From Syntrophobacterales bacterium (GTDB taxonomy: Bacteria > Desulfobacterota > Syntrophobacteria > Syntrophobacterales > Thermodesulforhabdaceae): a DNA stretch of 64,000 nucleotides. The DNA is taken from NCBI GenBank assembly GCA_026417655.1, contig JAOACS010000020.1, positions 1 to 64,000 on the forward strand. The letters are read 5' to 3'. Of the stretch, positions 19,471 to 29,913 are shown piece after piece; the stretch's first letter is position 1, and each line of letters opens with the position of its first letter. The translations under genes and the position numbers were made by a program. The notes under the pieces were generated by a model. That model searched no databases. It was not told where the DNA came from and worked only from the letters and a program-made list of their open reading frames with translations.

Positions 19471-19531
19471 TCACCTCTCCTCATCTATTCCCGTGGCCCT
19501 GTGGGGAACCCATTCTTCATACCTGGTGAAT

Positions 19532-19960
19532 CTAGGCCTGTTGGTACTTTTCTTCAAAAATCTCAACTGCTCTTCTAAAAGCCTCTGGGACTCTCACAGT
19601 CTTTTTAGAACGGGGGTCTATCATAACATTCACGATATGTCCATCGGCTATTAACACATCACCTCTAAATAGAGCGAGCTTAAAGGTAAAACTTGAATTA
19701 CCAATAGCAGAAATTTTGGCTCCAACCTGCAGCTCCTCATCAAAAAACGCTTCTCCACGATATCGACAAAGAGCTTCTACTGTAAAGAAGTCGTAACCTT
19801 CCTCCAAGAGTCTATCATAGCTATAACCAATAGCCTTCATATAATCGGTTGTTCCAATATCAAAATAGATCAAATAATTGGCAAAATAAACATGCCCTTG
19901 AGCGTCCGTATCCGCATACCGAACCCTTACTGAAGTTTTAAACTTAAATACCTCTTCCAT
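19532..19960 (-). CDS. Acyl-CoA thioesterase, YbgC/FadM (4HBT hotdog) family
   Basis: The 142-residue hotdog-fold protein has the 4-hydroxybenzoyl-CoA thioesterase signature YADTDAQGHVYFANYLIYFD near the N-terminus, including the catalytic Asp before QGHV. It hydrolyses acyl-CoA or acyl-ACP thioesters; exact chain preference cannot be read. It sits 13 bp after ihfB and before the flavocytochrome gene. The context does not specify a pathway. Confidence 0.88.
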   Translation of the reverse strand: MEEVFKFKTSVRVRYADTDAQGHVYFANYLIYFDIGTTDYMKAIGYSYDRLLEEGYDFFTVEALCRYRGEAFFDEELQVGAKISAIGNSSFTFKLALFRGDVLIADGHIVNVMIDPRSKKTVRVPEAFRRAVEIFEEKYQQA

Positions 19961-19973
19961 TTAGTTAATCCTT

Positions 19974-20267
19974 TTACTCCATAGGTTTATCCCCGCCATT
20001 TACAAGACGCTGAAGATCCTTTCCCACCTTGAAGAAGGGCAAGCGCTTAGGTTCAACCTCTATAAGAGCCCCTGTTCTGGGATTTCTACCCTTATACCCA
20101 TCGTAGGACTTTACCTTAAAACTTCCAAAACCTCTTATCTCTATTCGATCTCCCTTTATCATGGCTTCTTCCAAAACCTTGAAGGTTGTATCAACTATAA
20201 TTTCGGCAACTCTAACAGAGATTCCCTCTGTTTTGGCAAGCATAGTAATAAGTTGGCTCTTGGTCAT
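19974..20267 (-). CDS. ihfB: Integration host factor beta subunit (HU/IHF family)
   Basis: This 97-residue DNA-bending protein has the family hallmark RIEIRGFGSFKVKSYDGYKGRNPRTGALIEVEPKRLPFFKVGKDL, including the Arg-Asn-Pro DNA-intercalating arm tip. Sequence features (MTKSQLI start and RIEIRGFGSF) favour IHF-beta over HU. IHF would assist sigma-54 promoters and recombination. The gene follows serS by 11 bp. Confidence 0.85.
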   Translation of the reverse strand: MTKSQLITMLAKTEGISVRVAEIIVDTTFKVLEEAMIKGDRIEIRGFGSFKVKSYDGYKGRNPRTGALIEVEPKRLPFFKVGKDLQRLVNGGDKPME

Positions 20268-20278
20268 ACTTTCCTCCT

Positions 20279-21562
<1,284 letters not shown>

Positions 21563-21595
21563 TTAATCCCCTTTTGGAAAATCGGTTAAATATTC

Positions 21596-22477
21596 CTATT
21601 GTGATCGACCCTTTGTAACACCCTCTTGGGCAATTGGTGATTTTTCAACTTCCGCACTTACAAACTCGATAGTGTAGTCGGACATATCGTCAATGGGTGG
21701 TAGATTATAAAAAACGACCATAAAGGGCACCTTGTCGCCAGGCTTGACCCTTACATTGGAAAGATTGTTACCCTCCCTTCGCATCATGCGCTCTTGAATT
21801 TTATCGATTGTTAACTGAGCAAGCTCTTCCTTTGTCATAATGTTTCCAGCATAGAACCGTTGACTTAGAAGAGGCTTGCCATTGGTTCCTATGATTTTTC
21901 CCTCAAGAAGGATAAAGCTTATATTAGAATTTGAAGAATTATTAACCTCCCCCTGCACAACGAGAATCTGTCCTACCTGGACATTTTCAATGAAGAACGC
22001 CTGAGTCTGAGGATTAATTCTCGCCGTAGCTACCTCGACACGGGTTGTCTGTTCTGAAGGAGTAGTTTTAGGTTGCCTTGGAAAATATTTATATATCAAG
22101 AGGCCAACAACAATAAGGACTATTGTCCCAATAACTACCAACTTATTTATAGCAAAAGGGGAGGCCTTCTTAGTTGGTGGTTTATCTCTTTTAGACACTT
22201 CTTCAGTATGGGTTTCCAAACTATCGTCGACTTCTTGCTCTTCCATTTGATAGGATGACGTCGTTGGCTTTCCTGCAACCTTTTCGATCTCCTCCTCAAA
22301 GGAATCATCAAGAACTATGACTTTTTCACTCTTCTTTGCCTCCTCTTCCGGAGATGGCCCTAAACTTACATTAAAAACATGACGACATCTAGAACACCTG
22401 ACCTTAACCTTATCCTTTTTTACCTTCGAAGGATCGACTTTAAATTTAGTGCCACAGGATCCACACGTAACTATCAT
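21596..22477 (-). CDS. Zinc-ribbon (MJ0042 type) membrane protein with DUF3426-like domain
   Basis: The 293-residue protein starts with an MJ0042 zinc finger (C5-x2-C8 and C28-x2-C31, in the form TCGSCGTKFKV...RCSRCRHVF). An acidic linker follows, one membrane helix (about 108-127), and a periplasmic beta-rich domain (about 150-285) with GEVNNSSNSNISFILLEGKI typical of DUF3426. Such proteins are common in delta-proteobacteria; their role is unknown. The zinc finger would face the cytosol. It lies between hpt (13-bp gap) and serS. Confidence 0.82.
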   Translation of the reverse strand: MIVTCGSCGTKFKVDPSKVKKDKVKVRCSRCRHVFNVSLGPSPEEEAKKSEKVIVLDDSFEEEIEKVAGKPTTSSYQMEEQEVDDSLETHTEEVSKRDKPPTKKASPFAINKLVVIGTIVLIVVGLLIYKYFPRQPKTTPSEQTTRVEVATARINPQTQAFFIENVQVGQILVVQGEVNNSSNSNISFILLEGKIIGTNGKPLLSQRFYAGNIMTKEELAQLTIDKIQERMMRREGNNLSNVRVKPGDKVPFMVVFYNLPPIDDMSDYTIEFVSAEVEKSPIAQEGVTKGRSQ

Positions 22478-22490
22478 AAAAATCTCCCAT

Positions 22491-23030
22491 TCAATCGTCG
22501 CTAAAACACACTTCGTATATGCCTTCTAGATTACGGTAGCATTCTGAGTAGTCTAAACCATACCCCACAAGAAAGCCTTTCTCAACTTTAAAACCATAGT
22601 AATCTATTCTTACATCACATTCTCGCCGTTCGGCCTTATCTATCAGTACACATACTTTCAAAGATTTAGGGTTACGTCTCATCAGATATCTCACAACCCA
22701 ATCGAGGCTTAGCCCCGTATCCACAATATCTTCGATTACTAAAACATCTTTACTCTCAATAGGGAGCTCCACATCTTTTGTAATCTGGATATTTCCACTA
22801 GTTTCCGATTGGGAGCCGTAACTTGAGATTCTCATAAAGTCTATCTTCATTGGGATAGATATGAACCTAACAAGATCTGCCATGAAAATAAATGCTCCCT
22901 TCAGTATACCTATCACAATGAGCTCATCTTTACCCGAGTAGTCCCTGTTAATTTCTTGGGCAAGACTCTGAATCCTCGATTTAAGGACTTGACCATTAAA
23001 AATACACTTTAGAGTGTGAGGTTTCATCAT
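22491..23030 (-). CDS. hpt: Hypoxanthine phosphoribosyltransferase
   Basis: The 179-residue protein salvages hypoxanthine (and often guanine) to the nucleoside monophosphate. The PRPP-binding loop is VLVIEDIVDTGLSL (about 106-119); the early VIGILKGAFIFMADLVR and the C-terminal GFLVGYGLDYSECYRNL blocks are typical of Hpt. It leads the minus-strand block hpt-zinc ribbon-serS-ihfB-thioesterase-flavocytochrome. Confidence 0.95.
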   Translation of the reverse strand: MMKPHTLKCIFNGQVLKSRIQSLAQEINRDYSGKDELIVIGILKGAFIFMADLVRFISIPMKIDFMRISSYGSQSETSGNIQITKDVELPIESKDVLVIEDIVDTGLSLDWVVRYLMRRNPKSLKVCVLIDKAERRECDVRIDYYGFKVEKGFLVGYGLDYSECYRNLEGIYEVCFSDD

Positions 23031-23150
23031 ACTATCTCCGCCGCTTTCTATTAAACAACTCGCTTCTACGATGCCACATTGGAAGAAAATCGTTCAAAAG
23101 TCAATAATGCAAGGAGTTGAACTCAGGACGTTGGCCTTTCATTTCTTATC

Positions 23151-23179
23151 TTGCCTTATATCGAAGGGTTTTCTATAAA
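23151..23179 (+). promoter_or_regulatory. Candidate sigma-70 promoter of the SH3-domain protein gene
   Basis: TTGCCT (23151-23156), a 17-nt spacer and TATAAA (23174-23179) lie about 60 nt before the chosen start codon. The -10 is a 5 of 6 match. Confidence 0.45.
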
Positions 23180-23239
23180 TGTTTTGATGGAGGAAGGCCC
23201 ACCAAACAATGGATAAACCTTAAAAGAGGGAAAAGAGGA

Positions 23240-23917
23240 ATGCGAGTAAAACCTTGGTGGTTAGCGCTCTGGACTTGTTTATTGCTTGTTTTGGGGTTTA
23301 ACAGGATAGCAGAGGCTGCTACTGAAAGCTTTGTAACCGATCGTGTGGAGATACAGTTTCGTGCAGGTCCTGGTATAAATCATAAACTCATTGGGACGCT
23401 TACAGCCGGTATCCAAGTGGAAGTTAAAAAAGAACAGAGTGGATGGTGCCTGATAGTTCCCAAGGAAGGTCCCTTCCAGGGTAAAGAAGGCTGGGTTCAT
23501 AAAAGGCATATAACCGACACACCTCCAATCGCAAAGGACATGGTTACCTTATTGGAGGAAAATAAAAACCTCAAAACTACCCTAAGCCAATATGAGAGTG
23601 AAATAGCAACCCTTAAACAAACCATAACATCTCTAGAGAAAGCGCTAAATGAATCAAAGAATCAATATTCCAAGCTTCAGGAGGAAGCTTCAGAGTTTTT
23701 AACACTTAAGCAGACTCAGGAAACTCTTAAAAAAAACATAGCCGTATTGCGGGAAGAGAGGGATAAACTACAGGAAGAAAGCAAAAAGGCCATAACCTCT
23801 GAACGTATCCGGTGGTTTCTTGCGGGAGCTGGGGTACTCTTTTTTGGATGGATTCTCGGTATGATCATGGGAAGAAGGCAGCGAAAAAGGGACTATGTTA
23901 TTTCATATTGGAAGTAA
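23240..23917 (+). CDS. SH3b/coiled-coil membrane protein (YgiM/TIGR04211-like)
   Basis: The 225-residue protein has an N-terminal signal or anchor (about 5-27, ending AEA), a bacterial SH3 domain (about 28-95, with VEIQFRAGPG and GWVHKRHI), a long coiled coil (about 110-190) and a C-terminal membrane helix (about 197-215) followed by a basic tail RRQRKR. This order is that of E. coli YgiM and TIGR04211 proteins. I choose the ATG at 23240, which gives a proper signal peptide and has AAGAGGA before it. An upstream ATG at 23117 would add 41 residues without signal character. The function is unknown; SH3b suggests binding to cell-wall peptides. Confidence 0.82.
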   Translation: MRVKPWWLALWTCLLLVLGFNRIAEAATESFVTDRVEIQFRAGPGINHKLIGTLTAGIQVEVKKEQSGWCLIVPKEGPFQGKEGWVHKRHITDTPPIAKDMVTLLEENKNLKTTLSQYESEIATLKQTITSLEKALNESKNQYSKLQEEASEFLTLKQTQETLKKNIAVLREERDKLQEESKKAITSERIRWFLAGAGVLFFGWILGMIMGRRQRKRDYVISYWK

Positions 23918-23969
23918 ATTACTTGACTTGATGACGTCAAGAGGGTAATTAAAAAACTGGATTTTCAAG

Positions 23970-24045
23970 GCGGGCATAGCTCAGTTGGTAGAGCACAAGC
24001 TTCCCAAGCTTGGGGTCGCGGGTTCGAGACCCGTTGCCCGCTCCA
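23970..24045 (+). tRNA. tRNA-Gly, anticodon CCC
   Basis: A complete cloverleaf is readable: acceptor GCGGGCA/TGCCCGC, D-arm GCTC...GAGC, anticodon stem CAAGC/GCTTG with loop TTCCCAA (anticodon CCC), five-base variable loop, T-arm GCGGG-TTCGAGA-CCCGT, and an encoded CCA end. It precedes the rimP-nusA-infB operon, as the initiator tRNA gene metY does in E. coli, although here the tRNA is glycine. Confidence 0.97.
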
Positions 24046-24060
24046 AAGGTGTAAGTAATG

Positions 24061-24208
24061 TTGCTAGGAACTGCGAGGGTGTTTTAGGTTTCCGCTCGCT
24101 GTTTCCTAATGTCCCTTATTGAGGGGGTACTTCTAAAGGATTTAGGAGTGCCTACTTCGATTGGTGGACGGATCAATAATGGGGGAAACGGTGTGGTAAT
24201 TCCATAGC
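24061..24208 (+). ncRNA. Candidate structured RNA of unknown class between tRNA-Gly and rimP
   Basis: The sequence folds by hand into a rod. The outer stem is TTGCTA plus GGAA (24061-24070) with TTCC plus TAGC (about 24200-24208). A long middle stem pairs GTTTCC, CCC and TTATTGA (24101-24122) with TCAATAA and GGGGGAAAC (24173-24189), with a left-hand bulge. The apical hairpin has 10 continuous pairs including G-T pairs (24126-24135 with 24143-24152). A side hairpin GCGAG/CTCGC is also possible near 24073-24099. No reading frame fits. It lacks the signatures I know of tmRNA, RNase P RNA and SRP RNA. The rod with internal loops recalls 6S RNA topology, but that is only a guess. Alternatively it is the leader of rimP-nusA. 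Confidence 0.45.
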
Positions 24209-24244
24209 CTATCGGTTGAACCTGTAAATGATCTTGTTCTACTG

Positions 24245-24278
24245 AAAAGAAGTGGGCGCTTTGCCCACTTCTTTTTTT
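24245..24278 (+). terminator. Strong intrinsic terminator just upstream of rimP
   Basis: Perfect 9-bp arms GAAGTGGGC (24249-24257) and GCCCACTTC (24263-24271) with a 5-nt loop are followed by seven T (24272-24278), and A-rich sequence precedes. It ends 13 nt before the rimP start, so it either ends the tRNA/structured-RNA transcript or works as an attenuator for the operon. Confidence 0.93.
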
Positions 24279-24291
24279 GGGTGAGGTAAAG

Positions 24292-24807
24292 GTGGCCGAT
24301 AAAAGAGATTTCCTAAATGAGTTATGGTCAATGATAGAGCCGGTAGTAAATTCTGAAGGAGTGGAGCTCCTTGAGCTGGAATTTCGTAGAGAACGGCAGG
24401 GTTATGTCCTGAGAATTTTCATAGATCACGAAGAAGGTATAACAATAGAGGACTGTTCCCGAGTGAGTGCTACTGTAAGCGATTTTCTCGATGTTACCGA
24501 TCCTATTCACCACACTTACCACTTAGAAGTATCATCGCCGGGACTCGATAGACCTCTTCGCAAACCAGAGCATTTCACTCGACATCTGGGAAGCATAATC
24601 GTTGTAAAAACATCCTCTCCAATACTTAACAGAAAGAATTTTAAGGGTCTTCTAAAGGAAGCTTCAGAAGAGGAAATAGTTATAGAATGTGACGGAATGA
24701 ATTTCACTATACCTTTGAAGGATATTGATAGAGCAAATCTTTCATATTTCGACACAGAAAAAGCAAAAAGTAAAAACAAGGGAAGGAAAAGACATTCCTT
24801 TTCCTGA
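24292..24807 (+). CDS. rimP: Ribosome maturation factor RimP
   Basis: The 171-residue protein assists 30S subunit assembly. Family blocks are GVELLELEFRRERQGYVLRIFIDHEEGITIEDCSRVSATVSDFLD and the YHLEVSSPGLDRPLRKPEHF signature. I choose GTG at 24292 because GAGG lies just upstream and an earlier in-frame TTG (24277) sits inside the terminator T-run. It is the first gene of rimP-nusA-ylxR-infB. The terminator immediately upstream means expression may depend on readthrough or on a promoter I cannot place. Confidence 0.95.
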   Translation: MADKRDFLNELWSMIEPVVNSEGVELLELEFRRERQGYVLRIFIDHEEGITIEDCSRVSATVSDFLDVTDPIHHTYHLEVSSPGLDRPLRKPEHFTRHLGSIIVVKTSSPILNRKNFKGLLKEASEEEIVIECDGMNFTIPLKDIDRANLSYFDTEKAKSKNKGRKRHSFS

Positions 24808-24826
24808 CAGAGGAGATTAGAAGGGT

Positions 24827-26071
24827 ATGACAACCGAGCTAGCAAGGCTTATTGACCAAGTCAGCAGAGAAAAGGGCATAGAAAGGGGAGTTCTTATTGA
24901 AGCTCTTGAGGAGGCCATAACGACGACAATTAGAAAAAAGTTGGGATCAAAAGCCGACATAATGGTCAAGTGGGACGAGGAAAGAGGTGAAATAGAAGCG
25001 ATTAAGTTTTACAAAGTAGTTGAGGAGGTTAAAGATCCCGAATGGGAAATCTCTCTGGAGGAAGCTTCCCGTTATGATCCTGCTGCAGAAGTGGGGGACG
25101 AAGTTGGTGTCTTACTTGACCCGGAAAAACTTGGGCGCATTGCAGCTCAGACAGCTAAACAGATTATACTCCAGAGGCTTCGAGATGCTGAAAGGGATGC
25201 CGTATATGAAGAATTCAAGCACCGCCGGGGAGAAATAGTCCATGGGGTTGTCCAACGAGTTGACAAAACTGGAATAACTATAAACCTTGGGAAGGTTGAG
25301 GCCTTTTTGCCCATCAAAGAACAGATTCCCCAGGATAATTATAGACCCGGTGATAGGATTAGGGCCTACATTGTGGAGGTTAAAAAATCCGGAAAGGGTC
25401 CCCAAATTGTTGTGAGCCGAACCCACCCGTCCTTTCTTATTCAACTCTTCGCTCTTGAAGTGCCAGAGATTCAGGAAGGTATTGTGAGTATTATCGCGGC
25501 GGCGAGAGAACCGGGATCGAGAGCCAAGATTGCGGTAGTTTCCAAGGATCCATCCGTAGATCCCATAGGAGCTTGTGTTGGAGTCAAGGGAAATCGCGTT
25601 CAAAAGGTTGTTCAAGAACTTCGAGGAGAAAGAATTGACATAGTCCAATGGAATGCAGATCCTGCTAAGTTTGTTGTAAATGCCCTCGCCCCAGCAGTGA
25701 TAAGTAAGGTTGTTATAGATCAGACCAACCAAGCGGTTGAAGTTATCGTCCCAGATGACCAGCTCTCCCTAGCCATAGGAAAGCGAGGGCAAAACGTCCG
25801 GCTTGCCGCAAAACTTACCAACTGGAGAATAGATGTTACCAGTGAAACTCGGTATGAGCGACGAAAGGATAGTCGTTACAAGACCTTTTTAAGTCTTACG
25901 AGTATGACGGAAGATCTTGTAGATGCTCTATTCGACGAGGGTATTACAACCCTTGAGGAATTCATAAACACAGACACAAGCTATCTCGAATCAATAATGG
26001 GACTCTCTCGATCCACTATAGAAGGATTAAAGGCAGAGGCTAAAAAAACCCGAGGAAATCCAAGCAGGTAA
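24827..26071 (+). CDS. nusA: Transcription termination/antitermination protein NusA
   Basis: The 414-residue protein binds RNA polymerase and nascent RNA. Domains in order: N-terminal polymerase-binding domain (about 1-128), S1 (about 132-200, RGEIVHGVVQRVDKTGITINLG), two KH domains (about 205-345, with GACVGVKGNRVQKVVQEL and LAIGKRGQNVRLAAKLTNW), and a short helix-hairpin-helix end (about 360-405). It has one such C-terminal element rather than the two acidic repeats of E. coli NusA, which is usual outside gamma-proteobacteria. Confidence 0.97.
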   Translation: MTTELARLIDQVSREKGIERGVLIEALEEAITTTIRKKLGSKADIMVKWDEERGEIEAIKFYKVVEEVKDPEWEISLEEASRYDPAAEVGDEVGVLLDPEKLGRIAAQTAKQIILQRLRDAERDAVYEEFKHRRGEIVHGVVQRVDKTGITINLGKVEAFLPIKEQIPQDNYRPGDRIRAYIVEVKKSGKGPQIVVSRTHPSFLIQLFALEVPEIQEGIVSIIAAAREPGSRAKIAVVSKDPSVDPIGACVGVKGNRVQKVVQELRGERIDIVQWNADPAKFVVNALAPAVISKVVIDQTNQAVEVIVPDDQLSLAIGKRGQNVRLAAKLTNWRIDVTSETRYERRKDSRYKTFLSLTSMTEDLVDALFDEGITTLEEFINTDTSYLESIMGLSRSTIEGLKAEAKKTRGNPSR

Positions 26072-26073
26072 CT

Positions 26074-26334
26074 ATGTCGAAAGAGAAAAAAAGCCCCCAT
26101 ATCCCCATAAGAACCTGCATTGCCTGCGGAATCAAAAGACCCAAGAAGGAGCTTCTAAGGCTCGCCCTCAATGTCGATAAACTTATAGTAATTGACTATT
26201 CACAGAGGATGAGCGGGCGAGGGGCCTACGTATGCCACAGCTGTATACATAGACTTAAACCGAACAAAAGACTCGAAAGAGCCTTCCGAGGACAAGCCAA
26301 AGCACTTAGTATTTCAAATATTCAGTTTGTATAG
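26074..26334 (+). CDS. ylxR: YlxR-family RNA-binding protein
   Basis: The 86-residue basic protein has the YlxR signature: [20 protein letters not shown] at the N-terminus and [11 protein letters not shown] near the middle. It lies 2 bp after nusA and before infB, its conserved position. Work in other bacteria suggests RNA or RNase P binding; the role is not settled. Confidence 0.92.
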   Translation: MSKEKKSPHIPIRTCIACGIKRPKKELLRLALNVDKLIVIDYSQRMSGRGAYVCHSCIHRLKPNKRLERAFRGQAKALSISNIQFV

Positions 26335-26351
26335 TTTCAAGGGAGCATAGT

Positions 26352-29225
26352 ATGGCACGGTTAAGAGTTCACGAACTTGCAAAGGAATTAAATGTATCAC
26401 CGAAAGAGCTTGTAGACAAAATGAACGAACTTGGCATCCCCTGTAAAAATCACATGAGTATACTGAGCACCGAGGATGCTAACTATCTCCGGCGCTTCTT
26501 CAAAAAATTCGCTAAACCGTCTGGCCGTCCCGTTGATGATATGTTAGCAAGCACCAAAAGGGTTATTGTAAGAAAGAGAACTAGGAAAGAAGATGTAGAA
26601 GTGGAGGAGGAAGAAGAACAACCGGAAGTGGAACAGGAATCCGTGCCTGTGGAAGTGCTTCAAGTAGCTCCCGAAGAAACAATAGAAGATGAGAAGGTTA
26701 CAGGGAAAACAGAGGAAGTAGTAACGTCCAAGGTATTAATAGAGGAAAGGGATATGGGGCCCTTGCAGGAAGCAACGGAAATCTTGACCAGTAAGTCTAC
26801 CGATAAGGAAAAAACCGAACCACAGCTAGAAGTTAGGTCTGAGATCAAAGATATCAAAGAAGAAGTGACTCATGGGCGAGAGAGGGAAGAACCCTCCCTT
26901 GAGGTATCTTCTATCGAAGAAGTCGTAGTAAGACCCTCTGAGACCCCTATATTAGAGGAGGAAGCCGAATTAGACGTAGCGGAAGATCAAGGCATACCGA
27001 CCATACCAACCTCTGAAGAAGCTTTAGAGGTTTCAGAAGATACAGAAGAGAAACGCCAAAGACCTAAAAGGCATAGACGCCGACGTCGAAGAAAGCCAAA
27101 AAAGGAAGAACCTGCAAAGATTATCCAGCTTCCAGAGTTTATCCCTTCTACCGAAGAGGATCATGAAGAAGCTTTAGAAGCAAAGGTAAGAGGTCGTATA
27201 ATCGTTGACGACGAAGCTCCGAAAAAACCTGTAAGGCCTCCTAAGAAATTCCGTACAAGAGAAGATGCTAAAATAGACAGAGAAGAAAGAGAAATAGAAG
27301 CTCCTCCGAAGTTTCTAAAACCTAAGCGTGAAGAAAAAGAGGCCCTCAAAGAAGTCAGTGAAACCTCAACCATCTCCATAGCCAAGGTTGAGTCTCCCGT
27401 TCCTGGCACTCTTCCTCCTAAAACAGCCAAGCGAAAAATTCGTATAGAAGAAGCCATAATCGTTTCTGAACTTGCCCATCAGATGGGAGTAAAGGCCACA
27501 GAGGTCATAAAGAAACTTCTTCTTCTAGGTCTTCCCGTTACAGTTAACCAGGCCATTGATTTTGAAACGGCCTCTCTTGTGGCATCGGAATTCGGTTATG
27601 AAGTTGAGAAAAAAGGTATTGAGGAGGAAGCGATTCTTGCATCACAGGAGGATCGTCCAGAAGACTTAAGGCCACGTCCTCCTGTTGTTACCGTAATGGG
27701 GCACGTGGACCACGGTAAAACATCGCTTCTTGACGCTATACGTCACACCAATGTAACATCTGCTGAAGCAGGGGGAATCACTCAACATATTGGTGCATAC
27801 CATGTGCATTTAGAAAAGGGCGATATCGTATTCCTTGACACTCCTGGTCATGAGGCCTTCACCGCCATGAGGGCAAGGGGTGCAAAGGTCACCGATATAG
27901 TGATCCTTGTTGTGGCCGCAGACGATGGCGTGATGCAGCAAACAGTTGAGGCGATAAATCATGCAAAGGCAGCCAATGTCCCCATAATTGTTGCTATTAA
28001 CAAGATAGACAAACCCAATGCAAATCCCGAACGGGTAAAGCGTGAACTCTCCGAGCTCGGCCTAATACCGGAAGAATGGGGTGGAAGCACCATAATGGTT
28101 GAGGTATCGGCAAAGAAAAAGATTGGTATCGAGGATCTCTTGGAGATGGTGCTTCTTCAGGCAGAGATTATGGAACTTAAAGCAAATCCTAACAAGGCAG
28201 CTCGAGGCCGTGTTATTGAAGCCAAGCTAGAAAAGGGAAGAGGTTCTGTCGCTACGGTGTTAATTCAGGAAGGCACCTTGAGGGTTGGAGATGCCTTTGT
28301 GTGCGGTGTCCATTACGGTAAAGTCCGAAATATCTTCGATGACAGAGGAGAGAGAATAGAGTCGGCTGGTCCTTCTATGCCGGTAGAAGTAATTGGTCTT
28401 TCAGGCGTGCCCCAAGCAGGCGATGATTTCGCGGTTGTTGCTGACGAAAAACAGGCTCGAACCATCGCAGAGCATCGCTTGAGAAAACAGCGAGAAAGAG
28501 AAATCTCTCTCTCCACAAAGGTTACCCTCGAAAAGCTTTATGAGCAGATACGGGAGGGTCAGCTTAAAGAACTCAATCTTATTCTTAAAACCGATGTCCA
28601 AGGCTCCTTAGAAGCTCTTACCGAGGCTATCAGGAAGCTCTCACATCCGGAGATAAAAATTAACATAATTCACTCTGCAACGGGAGCAATTAACGAAACC
28701 GATATAATGCTAGCCTCGGCATCTAATGCTATCGTTATTGGTTTCAATGTACGGCCCGATGCTAAGGTTGAAGAACTTGCCCAGAGGGAAAAGATTGATG
28801 TGAGGTTTTACAATGTTATCTACCAGCTAATCGACGATATTAAGGCGGCGATGGTCGGTCTGCTGGAGCCTGAATATCAGGAAAAGGTGCTTGGACGTGC
28901 AGAGGTTCGACAAACATTTCATATCTCCAAGGTAGGGACAGTAGCTGGTTGCTACGTTTTAAATGGTGTGGTCCAACGAAGTGCAAAGGTAAGGGTGCTA
29001 AGAGATCAAGTAGTGGTTTACGACGGAAGGATCGCATCTCTTAAACGATTTAAAGAAGATGCTCGAGAAGTTAAAGCTGGCTTTGAATGTGGTATACTTA
29101 TTGAAAACTTTAATGACATCAAGGTCGGCGACATTCTAGAAGTCTACGTTATGGAGGCAACCAAACCATCCATTGAAGGGATCTCAGCTCAGGAAACTAG
29201 GGAAGATTCACAGGATAAAAGGTAA
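26352..29225 (+). CDS. infB: Translation initiation factor IF-2
   Basis: This 957-residue GTPase delivers initiator tRNA. There is an IF2N module at 1-50, a long Glu/Lys-rich low-complexity linker (about 75-355) with a very basic [12 protein letters not shown] patch, and a second IF2N module (about 360-415). The G domain has G1 GHVDHGKT (about 449), G3 DTPGH (about 495) and G4 NKID (about 550), followed by the beta-barrel and C-terminal fMet-tRNA domains. The length is large mainly because of the linker, as in many delta-proteobacteria. Confidence 0.98.
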   Translation: MARLRVHELAKELNVSPKELVDKMNELGIPCKNHMSILSTEDANYLRRFFKKFAKPSGRPVDDMLASTKRVIVRKRTRKEDVEVEEEEEQPEVEQESVPVEVLQVAPEETIEDEKVTGKTEEVVTSKVLIEERDMGPLQEATEILTSKSTDKEKTEPQLEVRSEIKDIKEEVTHGREREEPSLEVSSIEEVVVRPSETPILEEEAELDVAEDQGIPTIPTSEEALEVSEDTEEKRQRPKRHRRRRRRKPKKEEPAKIIQLPEFIPSTEEDHEEALEAKVRGRIIVDDEAPKKPVRPPKKFRTREDAKIDREEREIEAPPKFLKPKREEKEALKEVSETSTISIAKVESPVPGTLPPKTAKRKIRIEEAIIVSELAHQMGVKATEVIKKLLLLGLPVTVNQAIDFETASLVASEFGYEVEKKGIEEEAILASQEDRPEDLRPRPPVVTVMGHVDHGKTSLLDAIRHTNVTSAEAGGITQHIGAYHVHLEKGDIVFLDTPGHEAFTAMRARGAKVTDIVILVVAADDGVMQQTVEAINHAKAANVPIIVAINKIDKPNANPERVKRELSELGLIPEEWGGSTIMVEVSAKKKIGIEDLLEMVLLQAEIMELKANPNKAARGRVIEAKLEKGRGSVATVLIQEGTLRVGDAFVCGVHYGKVRNIFDDRGERIESAGPSMPVEVIGLSGVPQAGDDFAVVADEKQARTIAEHRLRKQREREISLSTKVTLEKLYEQIREGQLKELNLILKTDVQGSLEALTEAIRKLSHPEIKINIIHSATGAINETDIMLASASNAIVIGFNVRPDAKVEELAQREKIDVRFYNVIYQLIDDIKAAMVGLLEPEYQEKVLGRAEVRQTFHISKVGTVAGCYVLNGVVQRSAKVRVLRDQVVVYDGRIASLKRFKEDAREVKAGFECGILIENFNDIKVGDILEVYVMEATKPSIEGISAQETREDSQDKR

Positions 29226-29227
29226 CA

Positions 29228-29521
29228 ATGGCCATGACGGTGGGTATCTCTCGCATCACATTAATTATCCCAGAGGGAATGTCCCTTAAGGCAAAAAGAA
29301 AGATTGTAAAAAGCCTTGTAGAAAAATGCCGCAATCGTTTCAACGCCTCAGTTGCAGAGGTTGACGATCATGAGCTCTATCAAAAGACAACCCTTGCCAT
29401 AGCTGTGGTCGGAAAGGATGGAAGGACAGTTAATGCTGTTCTTGATAAGATTACTGAATACATGGATTCCCTTAAGTTGGCGGAAATTATCGAGCAGGAT
29501 ATTGAACTGATCCGTTATTAA
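29228..29521 (+). CDS. ylxP: DUF503 / YlxP-family protein
   Basis: The 97-residue protein has the DUF503 pattern: PEGMSLKAKRKIVKSLVEKCRNRFNASVAEVDDHELYQKTTLAIAVVG. It sits 2 bp after infB and before rbfA, where YlxP is found in Firmicutes and many delta-proteobacteria. The function is unknown; position suggests a role in translation or ribosome assembly. Confidence 0.9.
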   Translation: MAMTVGISRITLIIPEGMSLKAKRKIVKSLVEKCRNRFNASVAEVDDHELYQKTTLAIAVVGKDGRTVNAVLDKITEYMDSLKLAEIIEQDIELIRY

Positions 29522-29545
29522 ACATTACGGGCCGAAAGGAATAAA

Positions 29546-29911
29546 ATGAGGAAGTATCCTCGAAAGCTTAGAGTAGCAGATCTCATCAAAGAGGAAATAG
29601 CCGATATTATTCATCGTAAGATTAAGGATCCCAGGATTCAGGGAGTAACAATAACGGCTGTTCGAATGACTGACGACCTTAAGGAAGCGACTATATTCTA
29701 TTGCGGAACATTTCATAAAAGCGACCGAACCGAATTGGCCGAAGCTATGACCAGTGCCGCAGGATTTATACGCCGAGAACTGTCGGAACGAGTTCGCCTT
29801 AAAGCAATCCCCAGGCTTTCCTTCGTTTATGACAACTCCTTCGATTACGGCGAACGGATAGAGCAGATTATTGAATTGATCAGATCAAAAGGTGATGAAC
29901 AGGACTTGTAG
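29546..29911 (+). CDS. rbfA: Ribosome-binding factor A
   Basis: The 121-residue KH-like protein helps mature 16S rRNA in the 30S subunit. It has the family features RKLRVADLIKEEIADIIHRKIKDPRI, VTITAVRMTDDLKEATIFY and PRLSFVYDNSFDYGERIEQI near the C-terminus. It follows ylxP by 24 bp and ends 2 bp before nrnA. Confidence 0.95.
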   Translation: MRKYPRKLRVADLIKEEIADIIHRKIKDPRIQGVTITAVRMTDDLKEATIFYCGTFHKSDRTELAEAMTSAAGFIRRELSERVRLKAIPRLSFVYDNSFDYGERIEQIIELIRSKGDEQDL

Positions 29912-29913
29912 AG

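Noticed and set aside
24046-24278. tmRNA, RNase P RNA or SRP RNA in the tRNA-rimP gap
   Set aside because: Too short for tmRNA or RNase P RNA. No tRNA-like ends of tmRNA, no GGAAG-type SRP apical loop, and no conserved RNase P core were seen.
26660-26857. Small reverse-strand frames inside infB and other large genes
   Set aside because: They lie wholly within strongly conserved genes, have Ser/Ile-rich compositions typical of reverse-strand shadows, and have no ribosome sites.
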